The notes beneath the pieces are model-generated. The model was not told where the DNA came from. It did not search any database and saw only the letters and a list, made by a program, of their open reading frames with translations. A stretch of DNA of 64,000 nt from Vibrio orientalis CIP 102891 = ATCC 33934 (GTDB taxonomy: Bacteria > Pseudomonadota > Gammaproteobacteria > Enterobacterales > Vibrionaceae): contig NZ_ACZV01000005.1 in NCBI RefSeq assembly GCF_000176235.1, forward strand, positions 992,001 to 1,056,000, read 5' to 3'. Of this stretch, positions 1 through 9,376 are shown piece after piece. The translations under genes were made by a program, and so were the position numbers. Positions within the stretch are counted from its first letter, which is position 1; the number at the start of each line of letters is the position of its first letter.

Positions 1-450
1 TTCGCTAGACAACATTTGCATTTGAGCGTTTAACCCAGACTTTAGATCCAGTGCCAACTCGTCACGCTGTGCTTTCCATGCTGAAAATGCGGAGCTTACG
101 CGATTAAATGGCTTTGACGCACTTAATAGGTTTGAAGCTCGGCTTTTATAATCATAACCCGCAGGTTGTGTATTTCCCGTGAGTAGATTAATGACATGCT
201 TTATATTGCTATCTACACCGCGGCCTGCTAGTTGGCCAAGCAGTGCTGAATACGTATTGTCTAGAGTCTGCTTCTTCCATTCGCTTAGGTTTCCGCTACC
301 AACGCCATCAACTTGTATATAGTCGAAATTATCTTTACCGATGACGTTCTTGGCGAGTACGGACACAAGTTCGCCGGCGGCATAACTTTTATGTACATGG
401 TTTTCTGATGTTGCACCAGTGCCACTAAAAAACACGGTAACTGTGCTCAT
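1..450 (-). CDS. Hypothetical protein, N-terminal part (possible effector/esterase-like), runs off window
   Basis: The reading frame is open from an ATG at 450 to the window edge, giving 150 residues without a stop, so the C-terminus is missing. It begins MSTVTVFFSGTGATSEN and continues with a GVGSGN motif near residue 50. A short glycine-rich strand followed by a G-x-G-S-G turn loosely recalls the start of DUF2235/Tle1-type alpha/beta hydrolases used as type VI secretion effectors, but no catalytic Ser-Asp-His set lies in the visible part. There is no signal peptide or membrane segment. The family assignment is a weak inference; that it is a real gene is well supported by the long open frame and normal composition. 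Confidence 0.6.
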   Translation of the reverse strand, partial: MSTVTVFFSGTGATSENHVHKSYAAGELVSVLAKNVIGKDNFDYIQVDGVGSGNLSEWKKQTLDNTYSALLGQLAGRGVDSNIKHVINLLTGNTQPAGYDYKSRASNLLSASKPFNRVSSAFSAWKAQRDELALDLKSGLNAQMQMLSSE

Positions 451-745
451 TGGAATCCCTTATTCTTATATCTTGGCGAATTCTAGTTAAAGCCGGGCCC
501 ACATATGCGTTCGGATTAACCTACCTTTTAGCTTATGTTGTTATTTTATAAGTTATTTATTATCAACAGCTATGTAATGATTATTAACCATTGATAATAC
601 AATGGTAGGATTTGACTTAGACAAGATTGTAAATTGAGGCATCATGCCCATTTATTGGTCTGACCTTCCTTTCTAGCAGGCAACCCTTAAGAGTATTGCC
701 GTTCAATTTAAGTTTACTGCTTACATTTGTGACAATGTCACTTTA
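451..745. other. Intergenic region, no gene recognised
   Basis: About 295 bases of AT-rich sequence separate two minus-strand genes. I see no coding frame with a ribosome site and no tRNA-like fold. A short perfect inverted repeat (GTGACA-A-TGTCAC, 729-741) sits just beyond the stop of the following gene, without a T-run. It could be a weak hairpin or a protein site. Confidence 0.4.
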
Positions 746-1108
746 TTAAATGCGAAATCGGACACCTGCTAAATTGTTTTCTTCTAGGTCAGATATTGTG
801 ATTTCAAAGTCACTGTTCTTGTTAGAATGCAGCTCCCAAAACTCCGCTTTTTCAATGATTTGGACATCGCTTGCTTGCGTTTTTATAGTCCAGTCATCAG
901 ACGGCTTTTTAAGTAATATTTTATTTTCTAGCCTTTCAGCGCTGAATGTCTCGTTTTTAACAGTAAAAACACAATTTGGTTTCAAGTGACACTCGATAGA
1001 TTTAGCTGAGTCAAATGTCACTGTCCGCCAAACAAACACGCCAATAAGCAGGGTTAACATGATGATTATTTGAACAAAACGCCCTCGCGTAAGTTTTTCG
1101 GCAGCCAT
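746..1108 (-). CDS. Small membrane-anchored hypothetical protein
   Basis: A 120-residue protein if translation starts at the ATG at 1108 (MAAEKLTRGRF), which has a GGAG about 11 bases upstream; an in-frame ATG at 1132 would add eight residues. A positively charged N-terminus precedes one hydrophobic segment (about residues 13-29, IIIMLTLLIGVFVW), so the protein is probably anchored with the remaining ~90 residues outside the cytoplasm. Two cysteines (ECHLKPNCVF) could form a disulfide there. I do not recognise the family. It faces away from the divergent cco operon. Confidence 0.6.
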   Translation of the reverse strand: MAAEKLTRGRFVQIIIMLTLLIGVFVWRTVTFDSAKSIECHLKPNCVFTVKNETFSAERLENKILLKKPSDDWTIKTQASDVQIIEKAEFWELHSNKNSDFEITISDLEENNLAGVRFRI

Positions 1109-1308
1109 TCTGCGGTGTTCTCCGTGTAACAAACTTCAAAGTTTTAAAATAAAAGGCCAAAACCAGACCGACTGTAAGGTTACTACTCTGTCATTGAATT
1201 GTTAAATGCAGTATAGTTGGCGGCTGAAAATGCCACTTTTTCTTAAAATCAGCAAGAATAATTAACTGATTGTTTCAGATTGTTTTTCTTTATGGTTTGG
1301 GTGGCATT

Positions 1309-1322
1309 ACGACATGTGTCGT
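1309..1322. repeat. Inverted repeat in the ccoN upstream region
   Basis: Six-base arms ACGACA and TGTCGT flank a two-base centre, about 45 bases upstream of the ccoN start. It could be an operator or part of the leader. No FNR-type TTGAT-N4-ATCAA site is visible in this intergenic region, which is surprising for a microaerobic oxidase. Confidence 0.35.
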
Positions 1323-1365
1323 GTTGGAAGTAAAGTGTAGTTAATTAGAAATTGGAAGCATGCAA

Positions 1366-2793
1366 ATGAGCCAAGAAAAGCAGCTTGAACAAAACTACAA
1401 CTATACAGTCGTTCGTCAGTTTACCTTAGTGACCATTCTCTGGGGTATTGTCGGCATGGCTGTTGGTGTTTTGATTGCCGCTCAATTAGTTTGGCCACAG
1501 CTAAACTTTGATACGCCGTGGTTGACGTATAGTCGCTTACGTCCTCTGCATACTAATGCGGTTATTTTCGCGTTCGGTACAAGTGCCCTATTCGCAACGT
1601 CTTATTACGTTGTTCAGCGTACCTGTCAGCAACGTTTATTTGGTGGCCCTCTTGTCGCCTTTACCTTCTGGGGTTGGCAAGCCATTATTTTAGCAGCAGC
1701 TATTACTCTACCGTTAGGTTTTACCTCTGGTAAAGAGTACGCTGAACTAGAATGGCCAATCGACATCGCCATCGCAGTTGTCTGGGTTTCTTATGCGATT
1801 GTGTTCTTCGGAACATTGATCACTCGTAGAACCTCTCACATCTACGTAGCAAACTGGTTCTTCGGTGCCTTTATTATCACTGTCGCTGTCTTACACATCG
1901 TAAACAGCATGGCGATCCCTGTCTCTATGGGTAAATCGTACTCGATTTATTCTGGTGCAGTAGACGCAATGGTTCAGTGGTGGTACGGTCACAATGCGGT
2001 AGGTTTCCTACTGACAGCTGGTTTCCTAGGTATGATGTACTACTTCGTACCTAAGCAAGCTGAACGTCCTGTTTATTCATACCGTTTGTCTATCGTTCAC
2101 TTCTGGGCACTAATCTCTCTATACATTTGGGCTGGCCCTCACCACCTACACTACACTGCTCTTCCTGATTGGACGCAGTCACTAGGTATGGTGATGTCAC
2201 TGGTACTGTTTGCACCTTCTTGGGGTGGTATGATTAACGGTATCATGACGTTATCAGGTGCTTGGCACAAACTTCGTTATGACCCAATTCTTCGTTTCCT
2301 AATCGTATCTCTATCGTTCTACGGTATGTCTACGTTCGAAGGTCCAATGATGTCAATTAAGACAGTTAACGCACTGTCTCACTACACTGACTGGACAATC
2401 GGTCACGTACACTCTGGTGCTCTAGGCTGGGTTGCAATGGTATCTATCGGTTCGGTATACCACCTTGTTCCTAAGCTGTTCGGCCAAGAGCGTATGTACT
2501 CTGTAAGCATGGTTAACACGCACTTCTGGCTAGCAACTATCGGTACAGTTCTGTACATCGTTGCGATGTGGATCTCTGGTGTTATGCAAGGTCTGATGTG
2601 GCGCGCAGTGAACTCTGACGGTACGTTGACTTACAGCTTCGTAGAATCTGTTCAAGCGTCTTACCCATTCTACTTTGTACGTTTCCTAGGTGGTTTCATC
2701 TTCCTAGCAGGTATGTTCCTAATGGCATACAACACGTACAAGACAGTAAGCGCGCCAAAAGATAGCCTAAAAGCTATCCCACAGCCGGCATAA
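1366..2793 (+). CDS. ccoN: cbb3-type cytochrome c oxidase subunit I
   Basis: The catalytic haem-copper subunit of the high-affinity terminal oxidase, a polytopic inner-membrane protein of 475 residues. The haem and copper ligands expected for CcoN are visible: [26 protein letters not shown] and IGHVHSG supply the histidines for low-spin haem b, haem b3 and CuB. The ATG at 1366 (MSQEKQ) is preferred over the in-frame ATG at 1360, because GGAAG then lies seven bases upstream instead of three. First gene of ccoNOQP; ccoO follows after 12 bases. It reduces O2 to water with proton pumping at low oxygen. Confidence 0.97.
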   Translation: MSQEKQLEQNYNYTVVRQFTLVTILWGIVGMAVGVLIAAQLVWPQLNFDTPWLTYSRLRPLHTNAVIFAFGTSALFATSYYVVQRTCQQRLFGGPLVAFTFWGWQAIILAAAITLPLGFTSGKEYAELEWPIDIAIAVVWVSYAIVFFGTLITRRTSHIYVANWFFGAFIITVAVLHIVNSMAIPVSMGKSYSIYSGAVDAMVQWWYGHNAVGFLLTAGFLGMMYYFVPKQAERPVYSYRLSIVHFWALISLYIWAGPHHLHYTALPDWTQSLGMVMSLVLFAPSWGGMINGIMTLSGAWHKLRYDPILRFLIVSLSFYGMSTFEGPMMSIKTVNALSHYTDWTIGHVHSGALGWVAMVSIGSVYHLVPKLFGQERMYSVSMVNTHFWLATIGTVLYIVAMWISGVMQGLMWRAVNSDGTLTYSFVESVQASYPFYFVRFLGGFIFLAGMFLMAYNTYKTVSAPKDSLKAIPQPA

Positions 2794-2805
2794 GGAGATT
2801 TAAGA

Positions 2806-3426
2806 ATGAGTTCAAATTCTAACAATCGCCACGAAATTGTAGAACGCAATGTCGGTTTACTCGCGATTCTTATCGTTTTTGCAATCAGTTTAGGTGCTCT
2901 AGTTGAGATCACACCTCTGATTTTCCAAAAACAAACCACTGAGCCTGTTGAGAACTTACGTCCTTATACAGCACTTGAAATGGAAGGCCGTGATATTTAC
3001 ATCCGTGAAGGTTGTAACGTATGTCACAGCCAGATGATTCGTCCATTCCGTTCTGAAACGGAGCGTTACGGTCACTACTCTGTTGCTGGTGAAAGTGTAT
3101 ACGAGCACCCATTCCTATGGGGTTCTAAGCGTACAGGTCCTGACCTAGCACGCGTTGGTGGTCGTTACTCTGATGAGTGGCACCGCGTTCACCTAATTGA
3201 CCCACGTGAGTTGGTTCCTGAGTCAAACATGCCTGGTTTCCCATGGCTTGAAGAGAACGTTCTTGATGGTAAGGACACTCAGAAGAAACTAACAATCTTC
3301 CGTGATCAGTTTGGTGTTCCATACACTGATGAGCAAATTGCAAACGCGTCTAAAGATGTAGAAGGTAAAACTGAGATGGATGCCATCATCGCTTACCTTC
3401 AATCTCTTGGTCACGCAATGAAATAA
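2806..3426 (+). CDS. ccoO: cbb3-type cytochrome c oxidase subunit II
   Basis: The membrane-anchored mono-haem cytochrome c subunit of cbb3 oxidase, 206 residues. An N-terminal transmembrane helix (about residues 15-38) precedes a periplasmic domain with a single haem c site, [10 protein letters not shown] (CxxCH near residue 70), and methionines suitable as distal ligand (SNMPGFPW). The start has a good AAGGAG site eight bases upstream. It passes electrons from CcoP to the CcoN active site. It is the second gene of the operon, ending a few bases before ccoQ. Confidence 0.97.
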   Translation: MSSNSNNRHEIVERNVGLLAILIVFAISLGALVEITPLIFQKQTTEPVENLRPYTALEMEGRDIYIREGCNVCHSQMIRPFRSETERYGHYSVAGESVYEHPFLWGSKRTGPDLARVGGRYSDEWHRVHLIDPRELVPESNMPGFPWLEENVLDGKDTQKKLTIFRDQFGVPYTDEQIANASKDVEGKTEMDAIIAYLQSLGHAMK

Positions 3427-3438
3427 TAAGGGGTGATT

Positions 3439-3615
3439 ATGGATATCGGTACTATTCACAGTATTTGGACCATAGTGCTTTTCGTAAGCTTTATAGGCGT
3501 TGTTTGGTGGGCTTATGGCAAGAGCCGTAAGTCTCGTTTCGACGAAGCCGCTAACCTTGTATTCGCTGATGAAGAGCAAGCACCTTCAAAAGAACAAGGA
3601 GTGACTAAGCAATGA
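3439..3615 (+). CDS. ccoQ: cbb3-type cytochrome oxidase small subunit
   Basis: A 58-residue single-helix protein (MDIGTIHSIWTIVLF, then a cytoplasmic acidic tail), the usual size for CcoQ/FixQ, which stabilises the cbb3 complex. The ATG at 3439 is chosen because AAGGGG lies just upstream; a GTG two codons earlier is in frame but would overlap that site. Its stop overlaps the ccoP start by four bases (ATGA), implying translational coupling. Confidence 0.92.
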   Translation: MDIGTIHSIWTIVLFVSFIGVVWWAYGKSRKSRFDEAANLVFADEEQAPSKEQGVTKQ

Positions 3616-4589
3616 CTACATTTTGGAGTCTTTGGATAATCATCATTACAGTCGGTACGTTAGTTGGCTGTGCTGTGATCCTTTATTGGTGCCTTAAGGA
3701 TAAGATGGGCGTCGAGGAAGGTGCAGACATGGGCCACGAATACGATGGTATTCGTGAGCTTAACAACCCACTACCGAAATGGTGGACTTACCTATTTGTT
3801 AGTACGTTTATCTTCGCTGCGATTTACCTAACGCTTTACCCAGGCCTAGGTAGCTTTAAGGGCGTTCTAGGTTGGCAGAGTTCTGACCAAACGGTTCGCT
3901 CAATTGAAGAATCAAAAGCGTCGATTGCGGCTTCTCAACAGAACAAGCAACTGGTTCAATACGCTAAAGAGCTTGATGATGCAGATACCTACTTTGGTGA
4001 AGCATTCAAGAAACTTGCATACGTAGATGGTTCAACTGAACTGCGCCCTATCCCTGAAATTGCAGCGGATAACGAAGCGGTTAAAGTTGGTCAGCGTCTG
4101 TTCCTACAGAACTGTTCTCAATGTCACGGTTCTGATGCTCGTGGTCTGAAAGGTTTCCCTAACCTTACTGATGACGCTTGGCTATATGGCGGTGAGCCAG
4201 AAGCTATCGTTACTACAGTAATGCACGGTCGAATCGGTCAAATGCCAGGCTGGAAAGACGCTCTAGGTGAGCAAGGCGTGAAAGAAGTTGTAAGCTACAC
4301 GCTAAGCCTATCTGGTCGTTCTGTAAACGCAAAAGAAGCCGAAGCTGGTAAAGCACGATTCGTTGTGTGTGCAGCGTGTCACGGTACAGATGGTAAAGGT
4401 AACCCAGCAGTGGGCGCACCTGACCTTACTGACCAAGACTGGCTATTTGGTGGTTCACGTGCAGACGTAACTGAAACAGTAATGAACGGTCGTTCGGGCG
4501 TAATGCCAGCTTGGAAAGATATTCTAGGCGAAGACAAAGTTCAGCTTGTTTCTGCTTACGTTTGGAGCCTAAGCAACTCGGAACAATAA
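3612..4589 (+). CDS. ccoP: cbb3-type cytochrome c oxidase subunit III (dihaem)
   Basis: The 325-residue dihaem cytochrome c that receives electrons from periplasmic donors. Two N-terminal membrane segments (about residues 5-25 and 58-77) are joined by a short loop. The periplasmic part has two cytochrome c domains with haem sites NCSQCHG (near 170) and VCAACHG (near 255). The two domains repeat the same ending pattern, GRIGQMPGWKD and GRSGVMPAWKD, each supplying a methionine ligand. It overlaps ccoQ by four bases and is followed by a terminator-like hairpin. Confidence 0.97.
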   Translation: MTTFWSLWIIIITVGTLVGCAVILYWCLKDKMGVEEGADMGHEYDGIRELNNPLPKWWTYLFVSTFIFAAIYLTLYPGLGSFKGVLGWQSSDQTVRSIEESKASIAASQQNKQLVQYAKELDDADTYFGEAFKKLAYVDGSTELRPIPEIAADNEAVKVGQRLFLQNCSQCHGSDARGLKGFPNLTDDAWLYGGEPEAIVTTVMHGRIGQMPGWKDALGEQGVKEVVSYTLSLSGRSVNAKEAEAGKARFVVCAACHGTDGKGNPAVGAPDLTDQDWLFGGSRADVTETVMNGRSGVMPAWKDILGEDKVQLVSAYVWSLSNSEQ

Positions 4590-4603
4590 GTTACACTTCA
4601 ATA

Positions 4604-4648
4604 ACAGCCCCTTACTTTCTATAGATGGTAATGGGGCTGTCTTTCCTT
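4604..4648 (+). terminator. Hairpin after ccoP, possible partial terminator
   Basis: Arms ACAGCCCC and GGGGCTGT, extended by TTAC/GTAA, enclose a ~12-base loop and are followed by a pyrimidine-rich run with several T. It would separate the structural ccoNOQP genes from the assembly genes, perhaps lowering their expression. Confidence 0.6.
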
Positions 4649-4696
4649 TACAGTTAAAGCCCTAATTTATTTAATTTTTTTAATTGAGAACTATTT

Positions 4697-5176
4697 ATGG
4701 AAAAGCCTTGGTATAAGCAGTTTTGGCCCTGGTTTATACTCTCCCTTACGGTCGGGGTATCTATATTAACTTTGGTTCGAGTCGCGATACTTACTAACCA
4801 TTCAGTTCATTTGGTGACTGAAGACTATTATAAAAAAGGTAAAGGTATAAATGTCGACATATCAAGAGTTAACGTTACTAAAGAGCTAGGTCTTGACGCT
4901 ACTGTCCGCTCTGAAGGCGACACCGTAGTGATTCAATTTAATAAAGGCCAGTTAGATCACTATCCTGCGATCACCGCTATGTTTGCTCACCGCACTCTTC
5001 CTGATCATGATTTCACTAAGCTTATTACATCTGATGCTCGCGGTAGCTATCGATTCAAACTTGATAATGAGCTTCAAGGCCCATGGTTTATTGAACTGAC
5101 TCCACATGACGAAAAATGGTTAATCCAAGGTCGTGTTGAGTTCCCAACATCGTCAGCAATACAACTATCCAATTAA
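4697..5176 (+). CDS. ccoH: FixH family protein, cbb3 oxidase assembly
   Basis: A 159-residue membrane-anchored protein of the FixH/CcoH family. One N-terminal helix (about residues 10-30, FILSLTVGVSILTLVRVAI) precedes VTEDYYKKGKGIN, the conserved DYY-K signature found just after the anchor in FixH proteins, then a beta-rich domain outside the membrane. CcoH is needed for stable assembly of cbb3 oxidase. It sits between the structural genes and the copper ATPase ccoI, nine bases before the latter. Confidence 0.9.
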   Translation: MEKPWYKQFWPWFILSLTVGVSILTLVRVAILTNHSVHLVTEDYYKKGKGINVDISRVNVTKELGLDATVRSEGDTVVIQFNKGQLDHYPAITAMFAHRTLPDHDFTKLITSDARGSYRFKLDNELQGPWFIELTPHDEKWLIQGRVEFPTSSAIQLSN

Positions 5177-5185
5177 GAAACGTCT

Positions 5186-7558
5186 ATGTGTAAATCCTGT
5201 TATCACTGTGGTGAAGATGTACCAGCCAACACGGATTTCAACGTCGAAATTTTGGGCAGCATTAGAGATATGTGTTGCCCAGGCTGTGAGACGGTAGCTC
5301 AAACTATCGTCGACAGCGGTTTGGTCTCTTATTATCAATATCGCACCGCCCCGGCAGAAAAAGCCGATCTTGTCCCAGAGCAACTACAAGCCCTAATTCA
5401 TTATGATAATGATGATGTTCAAGCTGAGTTTGTACGAAATAGCGAGAACTGTTCTGAAGTAACCTTGTCACTTGAAGGCGTGTCTTGTGCCGCTTGTGCA
5501 TGGTTGATTGAAAAGCAAGTTGCAGCTAAGTCGGGCGTCGTTTCTATTCGAGTGAATACGACAACTAACCGAGCACTTCTAGCTTGGGATAAGTCGCAAG
5601 TTCGTCTGAGTGAACTTCTTTCCTCTATTCATCGATTAGGCTACAAAGCCGCCCCATTCGAAGCAGACAAGCAAGAAGCCTCTTACCATGAGCAGATGAA
5701 GCAATACCTCTATCGTTTAGGTATTGCAGGCCTTGCAACGATGCAAGTAATGATGCTTGCTGTTGCGCTATATCTGGAGGTGTTTGGTGACCTCGAACCT
5801 GAATTCAAAAACTATTTCCGCTGGGTAAGCTTGATTTTCGCAACCCCTGTAATGCTTTACTCGGCTCTTCCTTTTTATCTCAATGCATGGCGCAGTCTTC
5901 GCAGTCGCACCTTGGGGATGGATGTACCCGTCTCTATTGCTATGATCTTCGCTTACTTTGCTAGTTTAGTCGCAACGGTCACTGAACAAGGCGAAGTGTT
6001 CTTCGAGTCGATCTCGATGTTTGCTTTCTTCCTACTCGTCGGTCGCTTCTTAGAAATGCGCGCACGTCGTAAAGCGGCAGCGGCAAGTGGTAACCTGTTA
6101 AAGCTTATTCCAGCAATAGCAAACAAGCTAAACGGCGATCAAGTCCCTGTTAAGACGCTAAAAGTGGGTGACCAAATCCGAGTATTACCTGGTGAGCATA
6201 TTCCTGCTGACGGTAAGATTATGTCTGGCCGCGTTCATATCGATGAATCCATGCTTACGGGTGAATCTTTACCAGTAGTAAAACAGGTTGATGATCACGT
6301 GTACGCTGGCACCCTCAATGGTGAAGAATCGTTTGAATTGGAAGTGACCTCTTCTAAAGCCGATTCAATGATATCTAACATTGTTCGCCTACAAGATGAA
6401 GCGCAACTTTCTAAACCAAAAATCGCGGAAATTGCTGACATCGTCGCTCGCTATTTTGTAGCGGTGATACTTATTGTTGCTGCAGGCACCTGGTTCTTCT
6501 GGCACTCAAGTCGTCCAGACGACGCGTTTTGGATTATGTTGTCAGTGTTGGTCGCAACTTGTCCTTGTGCCCTCTCCTTAGCAACACCAACGGCGCTGAC
6601 ATGTGCAACTTCACGTATGGGTAACCTTGGTATTCTTCTGCGTAAAAGTCATGTCTTTGAAACGCTTTGCAAAGTGAATCATCTTATTGTCGATAAGACC
6701 GGGACACTGACTCATGGTGATATCGAAATCGACCAAGTCCAACTGTTTAGCGATTTTTCAGAGCAACAAGTTCTAGCGATTGCAGCGTCACTAGAATCGC
6801 ATGCAAACCACCCTATTGCTCGTGCCTTTAAACCTTATTTGGATCGCTCTGTTAGCGTTGATGACGTAGAAAATGTCATCGGTTCTGGCATAGTTGGCTC
6901 TCTAGATTCCAAGCAAGTAAAAATTGGTAGTGCACATTACGTACTGGGTGACACGCACTCTGCGCAAGCGAATACGGTTTACTTATCGGTAGATGGTGTC
7001 CATGTCGCGAACTTTGTTTATCGCGACCCTATCCGCTCTGAAACTAAAGAGTTCATTGAGAAATTCCAGCAAGCCGGTGTAAAGGTGACGCTACTTACCG
7101 GTGATACCCAAGAGAATGCGCAAATCGTTGCTTCTCAAATCGGTATAGAAGATGTCATTGCTGGGGCTAAGCCACAAGATAAACTGGCTTACCTCAACGG
7201 TACAGATGAAGGTGATATAACCATGATGATTGGTGATGGTATCAATGACGCACCGACTCTTGCCGGAGCACACCTTTCTGTTGCAATGGGTGGTGGTGCT
7301 GACGTTGCCAAAGCATCTGCAGATATGGTCCTGCTCGGTGATCGACTTGATAGAATTCTCGAAGCGAGAGAGCTTGCTCAGCAAACTCGTCGGATTATTA
7401 AAGAGAACTTGGCTTGGTCGCTAGGTTACAATTTATTGATCCTTCCGTTAGCTGTTGCGGGTTTTGTTGCACCATATTTTGCTGTCGTCGGTATGTCTGC
7501 CAGCTCAATTATTGTAATATCTAACTCTCTTCGTTTGCTTAAAGAAAAAGGTCGATAA
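5186..7558 (+). CDS. ccoI: Cu(+)-translocating P1B-type ATPase for cbb3 assembly
   Basis: A 790-residue heavy-metal P-type ATPase (CcoI/FixI) that delivers copper for the CuB site. In order: an N-terminal Cys-rich segment (CYHCG, CCPGC), a metal-binding domain with GVSCAACAW near residue 105, membrane helices, the actuator motif TGESLP, the metal-site motif [11 protein letters not shown], the phosphorylation motif DKTGTLTH and the hinge GDGINDAP. All catalytic motifs are intact. It is longer than simple CopA pumps because of the FixI-specific N-terminal segment. It overlaps the cluster's next start region by no bases (ccoS begins at the next base). Confidence 0.96.
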   Translation: MCKSCYHCGEDVPANTDFNVEILGSIRDMCCPGCETVAQTIVDSGLVSYYQYRTAPAEKADLVPEQLQALIHYDNDDVQAEFVRNSENCSEVTLSLEGVSCAACAWLIEKQVAAKSGVVSIRVNTTTNRALLAWDKSQVRLSELLSSIHRLGYKAAPFEADKQEASYHEQMKQYLYRLGIAGLATMQVMMLAVALYLEVFGDLEPEFKNYFRWVSLIFATPVMLYSALPFYLNAWRSLRSRTLGMDVPVSIAMIFAYFASLVATVTEQGEVFFESISMFAFFLLVGRFLEMRARRKAAAASGNLLKLIPAIANKLNGDQVPVKTLKVGDQIRVLPGEHIPADGKIMSGRVHIDESMLTGESLPVVKQVDDHVYAGTLNGEESFELEVTSSKADSMISNIVRLQDEAQLSKPKIAEIADIVARYFVAVILIVAAGTWFFWHSSRPDDAFWIMLSVLVATCPCALSLATPTALTCATSRMGNLGILLRKSHVFETLCKVNHLIVDKTGTLTHGDIEIDQVQLFSDFSEQQVLAIAASLESHANHPIARAFKPYLDRSVSVDDVENVIGSGIVGSLDSKQVKIGSAHYVLGDTHSAQANTVYLSVDGVHVANFVYRDPIRSETKEFIEKFQQAGVKVTLLTGDTQENAQIVASQIGIEDVIAGAKPQDKLAYLNGTDEGDITMMIGDGINDAPTLAGAHLSVAMGGGADVAKASADMVLLGDRLDRILEARELAQQTRRIIKENLAWSLGYNLLILPLAVAGFVAPYFAVVGMSASSIIVISNSLRLLKEKGR

Positions 7559-7723
7559 ATGGAAAGCCTTTATATCCTTATCCCTATTGCCATTGTTTTG
7601 GTGTGCGTTGCTGTTGCTATATTTTTATGGGCAGTGAAGAGTGATCAATTCGAGGACTTAGAGAGACAAGGACACAATATCCTACTCGATGAGGATGAGC
7701 CAAAAGAGAACCCACCTAAATGA
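7559..7723 (+). CDS. ccoS: cbb3-type cytochrome oxidase assembly protein
   Basis: A 54-residue protein beginning MESLYILIPIAIVLV and ending in an acidic, proline-containing tail. One N-terminal helix followed by an SDQFEDLERQG segment is typical of CcoS/FixS, needed for cofactor insertion in cbb3 oxidase. It starts directly after the ccoI stop, and its own stop overlaps the next ATG by four bases, so the genes are co-translated. Confidence 0.92.
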   Translation: MESLYILIPIAIVLVCVAVAIFLWAVKSDQFEDLERQGHNILLDEDEPKENPPK

Positions 7724-8391
7724 GCCCAGATTGGATTGGCGCTTTCTTAATTGGTTTAATCGGCGCTGGCCATTGTATGGGAATGTGTGGTGGTATTGCC
7801 TCTATGCTAACCATCGGCCAGTCACAACCTTCTAAAACGATACCGCTGTTTTATAATTTCGGCCGTCTTGCCAGCTACGCATTTATTGGTGCTATCGTTG
7901 GCGGGACCGTCGCTTCAATTAGCGAAATTAGCTCGATAAATAATGCACTCACTTGGTTAAGACTCGCTGCGGCTGTGTTTATGGTACTCCTCGCTTGCTA
8001 CATTGGTCGGTGGTGGCAAGGCCTACTCGCAATTGAAAAGCTTGGCCAATCACTTTGGCGAGTGATTTCTCCTGCTGGTAAATCGCTGTTGCCTCTCAAG
8101 TCTCCAGTTCATGCGATCCCCTTCGGTTTCATTTGGGGCTGGTTACCTTGTGGGCTTGTTTACTCAACGTTAACTTGGTCAGCGGTTTCCGGTAGCGCAT
8201 TAAATGGTGCTTTGATCATGGCGGCATTTGGCCTAGGTACTCTACCCGCAATGCTGTTAATGGGTTTTGGCGCTACATATTTACATAAGCTGCAACAATC
8301 CCAAATTTTCCGTAACCTTGGCGCTCTAATTTTATTAACCTATGGCCTGTATACTGGCTATGGCGCAATAATTTTATTATCAATAAGTTGA
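7720..8391 (+). CDS. TauE/SafE (DsbD-like) membrane protein of the cbb3 cluster
   Basis: A 223-residue polytopic membrane protein with about six helices. It carries two conserved cysteine-containing helix motifs, GAGHCMGMCGG near residue 17 and WLPCGLVYS near 142, arranged like the redox-active cysteines of the DsbD/CcdA transmembrane family; databases often label it sulfite exporter TauE/SafE. Its place at the end of ccoNOQP-HIS and overlap with ccoS suggest a role in copper or thiol handling during oxidase assembly (inference). fnr follows 91 bases later. Confidence 0.85.
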   Translation: MSPDWIGAFLIGLIGAGHCMGMCGGIASMLTIGQSQPSKTIPLFYNFGRLASYAFIGAIVGGTVASISEISSINNALTWLRLAAAVFMVLLACYIGRWWQGLLAIEKLGQSLWRVISPAGKSLLPLKSPVHAIPFGFIWGWLPCGLVYSTLTWSAVSGSALNGALIMAAFGLGTLPAMLLMGFGATYLHKLQQSQIFRNLGALILLTYGLYTGYGAIILLSIS

Positions 8392-8452
8392 TAGATTGCT
8401 GTTTTTCCCTACCTTTTTTCACTACCCTTTGTAGGTAATGAGTGCTAAAATA

Positions 8453-8466
8453 TTGATGTATATCAA
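8453..8466. promoter_or_regulatory. FNR box upstream of fnr
   Basis: TTGATGTATATCAA matches the FNR consensus TTGAT-N4-ATCAA at every defined base. It ends 16 bases before the fnr ATG, a position expected for negative autoregulation. This is the only perfect FNR site I found in the window. Confidence 0.85.
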
Positions 8467-8482
8467 ATAGTGAAAGGTTGTT

Positions 8483-9232
8483 ATGATTTCTGAAAAGCCT
8501 GCAACAAAGCGCATTCAGTCTGGTGGTTGTGCGATCCATTGCCAAGATTGTAGTATTAGCCAACTTTGTATTCCATTTACGTTAAATGAATCAGAGCTCG
8601 ATCAGCTTGACCAAATCATTGAACGCAAAAAGCCAATTCAAAAAGGTCAGGAGCTGTTCAAAGCGGGAGATGAACTAAAATCTCTTTACGCAATTCGTTC
8701 AGGCACGATCAAAAGCTATACAATTACTGAGCAAGGTGATGAGCAAATTACTGCATTCCACTTAGCGGGTGATCTTGTTGGCTTCGACGCTATTACTGGC
8801 GACCTTCACCCTAGTTTCGCTCAAGCTCTAGAGACATCTATGGTATGTGAAATCCCATACGAAATATTAGATGACCTTTCAGGTAAGATGCCAAAACTGC
8901 GTCAGCAAATCATGCGCCTGATGAGTAACGAGATCAAAGGCGACCAAGAAATGATCCTCCTGCTTTCTAAAAAGAATGCAGAAGAGCGCTTAGCGGCCTT
9001 TCTTTACAACCTATCAACGCGTTTCTCTCAGCGTGGATTTAGTCCTCGTGAGTTCCGTTTAACCATGACTCGTGGTGATATCGGTAACTACCTAGGTTTA
9101 ACGGTTGAGACAATTTCTCGTCTATTGGGTCGTTTCCAAAAGTCAGAGATTTTAAGCGTGAAAGGTAAATACATCACTATCTTAGATCACGATGCTCTGA
9201 TGGAATTAGCTGGCGTTTCAACAGAATCATAA
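8483..9232 (+). CDS. fnr: Oxygen-sensing transcription regulator FNR
   Basis: A 249-residue CRP/FNR-family regulator, nearly collinear with E. coli FNR. Cysteines 20, 23, 29 and 122, the [4Fe-4S] ligands of the E. coli protein, are all present, as is the C-terminal helix-turn-helix ([19 protein letters not shown]). When the cluster is intact at low oxygen the dimer binds TTGAT-N4-ATCAA. A perfect such site overlaps its own leader. Neighbouring uspE and ttcA repeat the enterobacterial gene neighbourhood. Confidence 0.98.
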   Translation: MISEKPATKRIQSGGCAIHCQDCSISQLCIPFTLNESELDQLDQIIERKKPIQKGQELFKAGDELKSLYAIRSGTIKSYTITEQGDEQITAFHLAGDLVGFDAITGDLHPSFAQALETSMVCEIPYEILDDLSGKMPKLRQQIMRLMSNEIKGDQEMILLLSKKNAEERLAAFLYNLSTRFSQRGFSPREFRLTMTRGDIGNYLGLTVETISRLLGRFQKSEILSVKGKYITILDHDALMELAGVSTES

Positions 9233-9241
9233 TATCTTTCA

Positions 9242-9283
9242 ATGATGTAGCTCACTATTCATTCCGATAATGAGCTACATCAT
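9242..9283. repeat. Long hairpin between fnr and uspE
   Basis: Perfect 13-base arms (ATGATGTAGCTCA at 9242-9254, and its complement at 9271-9283) enclose a 16-base loop. It starts 10 bases after the fnr stop. It is AT-rich and only modestly followed by T, so it may be a weak terminator or mRNA-stabilising fold. A partial third copy of the arm (AGCTACATTAATCAT) lies near 9332, upstream of uspE. Confidence 0.6.
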
Positions 9284-9376
9284 AATTCTTTCAAATTCCT
9301 CAATTTTTTTCTAAAACTCTTCTTCGAACTAAGCTACATTAATCATATACCCCTCCTCGCCTTTAAGGAGTTTTAT

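Noticed and set aside
2264..2282. TTGGCAC in ccoN
   Set aside because: The -12 GC element is absent at the required position.
5368..5378. TGTCCCA half-sites in ccoI and near 28741 in the polyferredoxin gene
   Set aside because: No matching arm at the 7-3-7 spacing, and both are within coding sequence.
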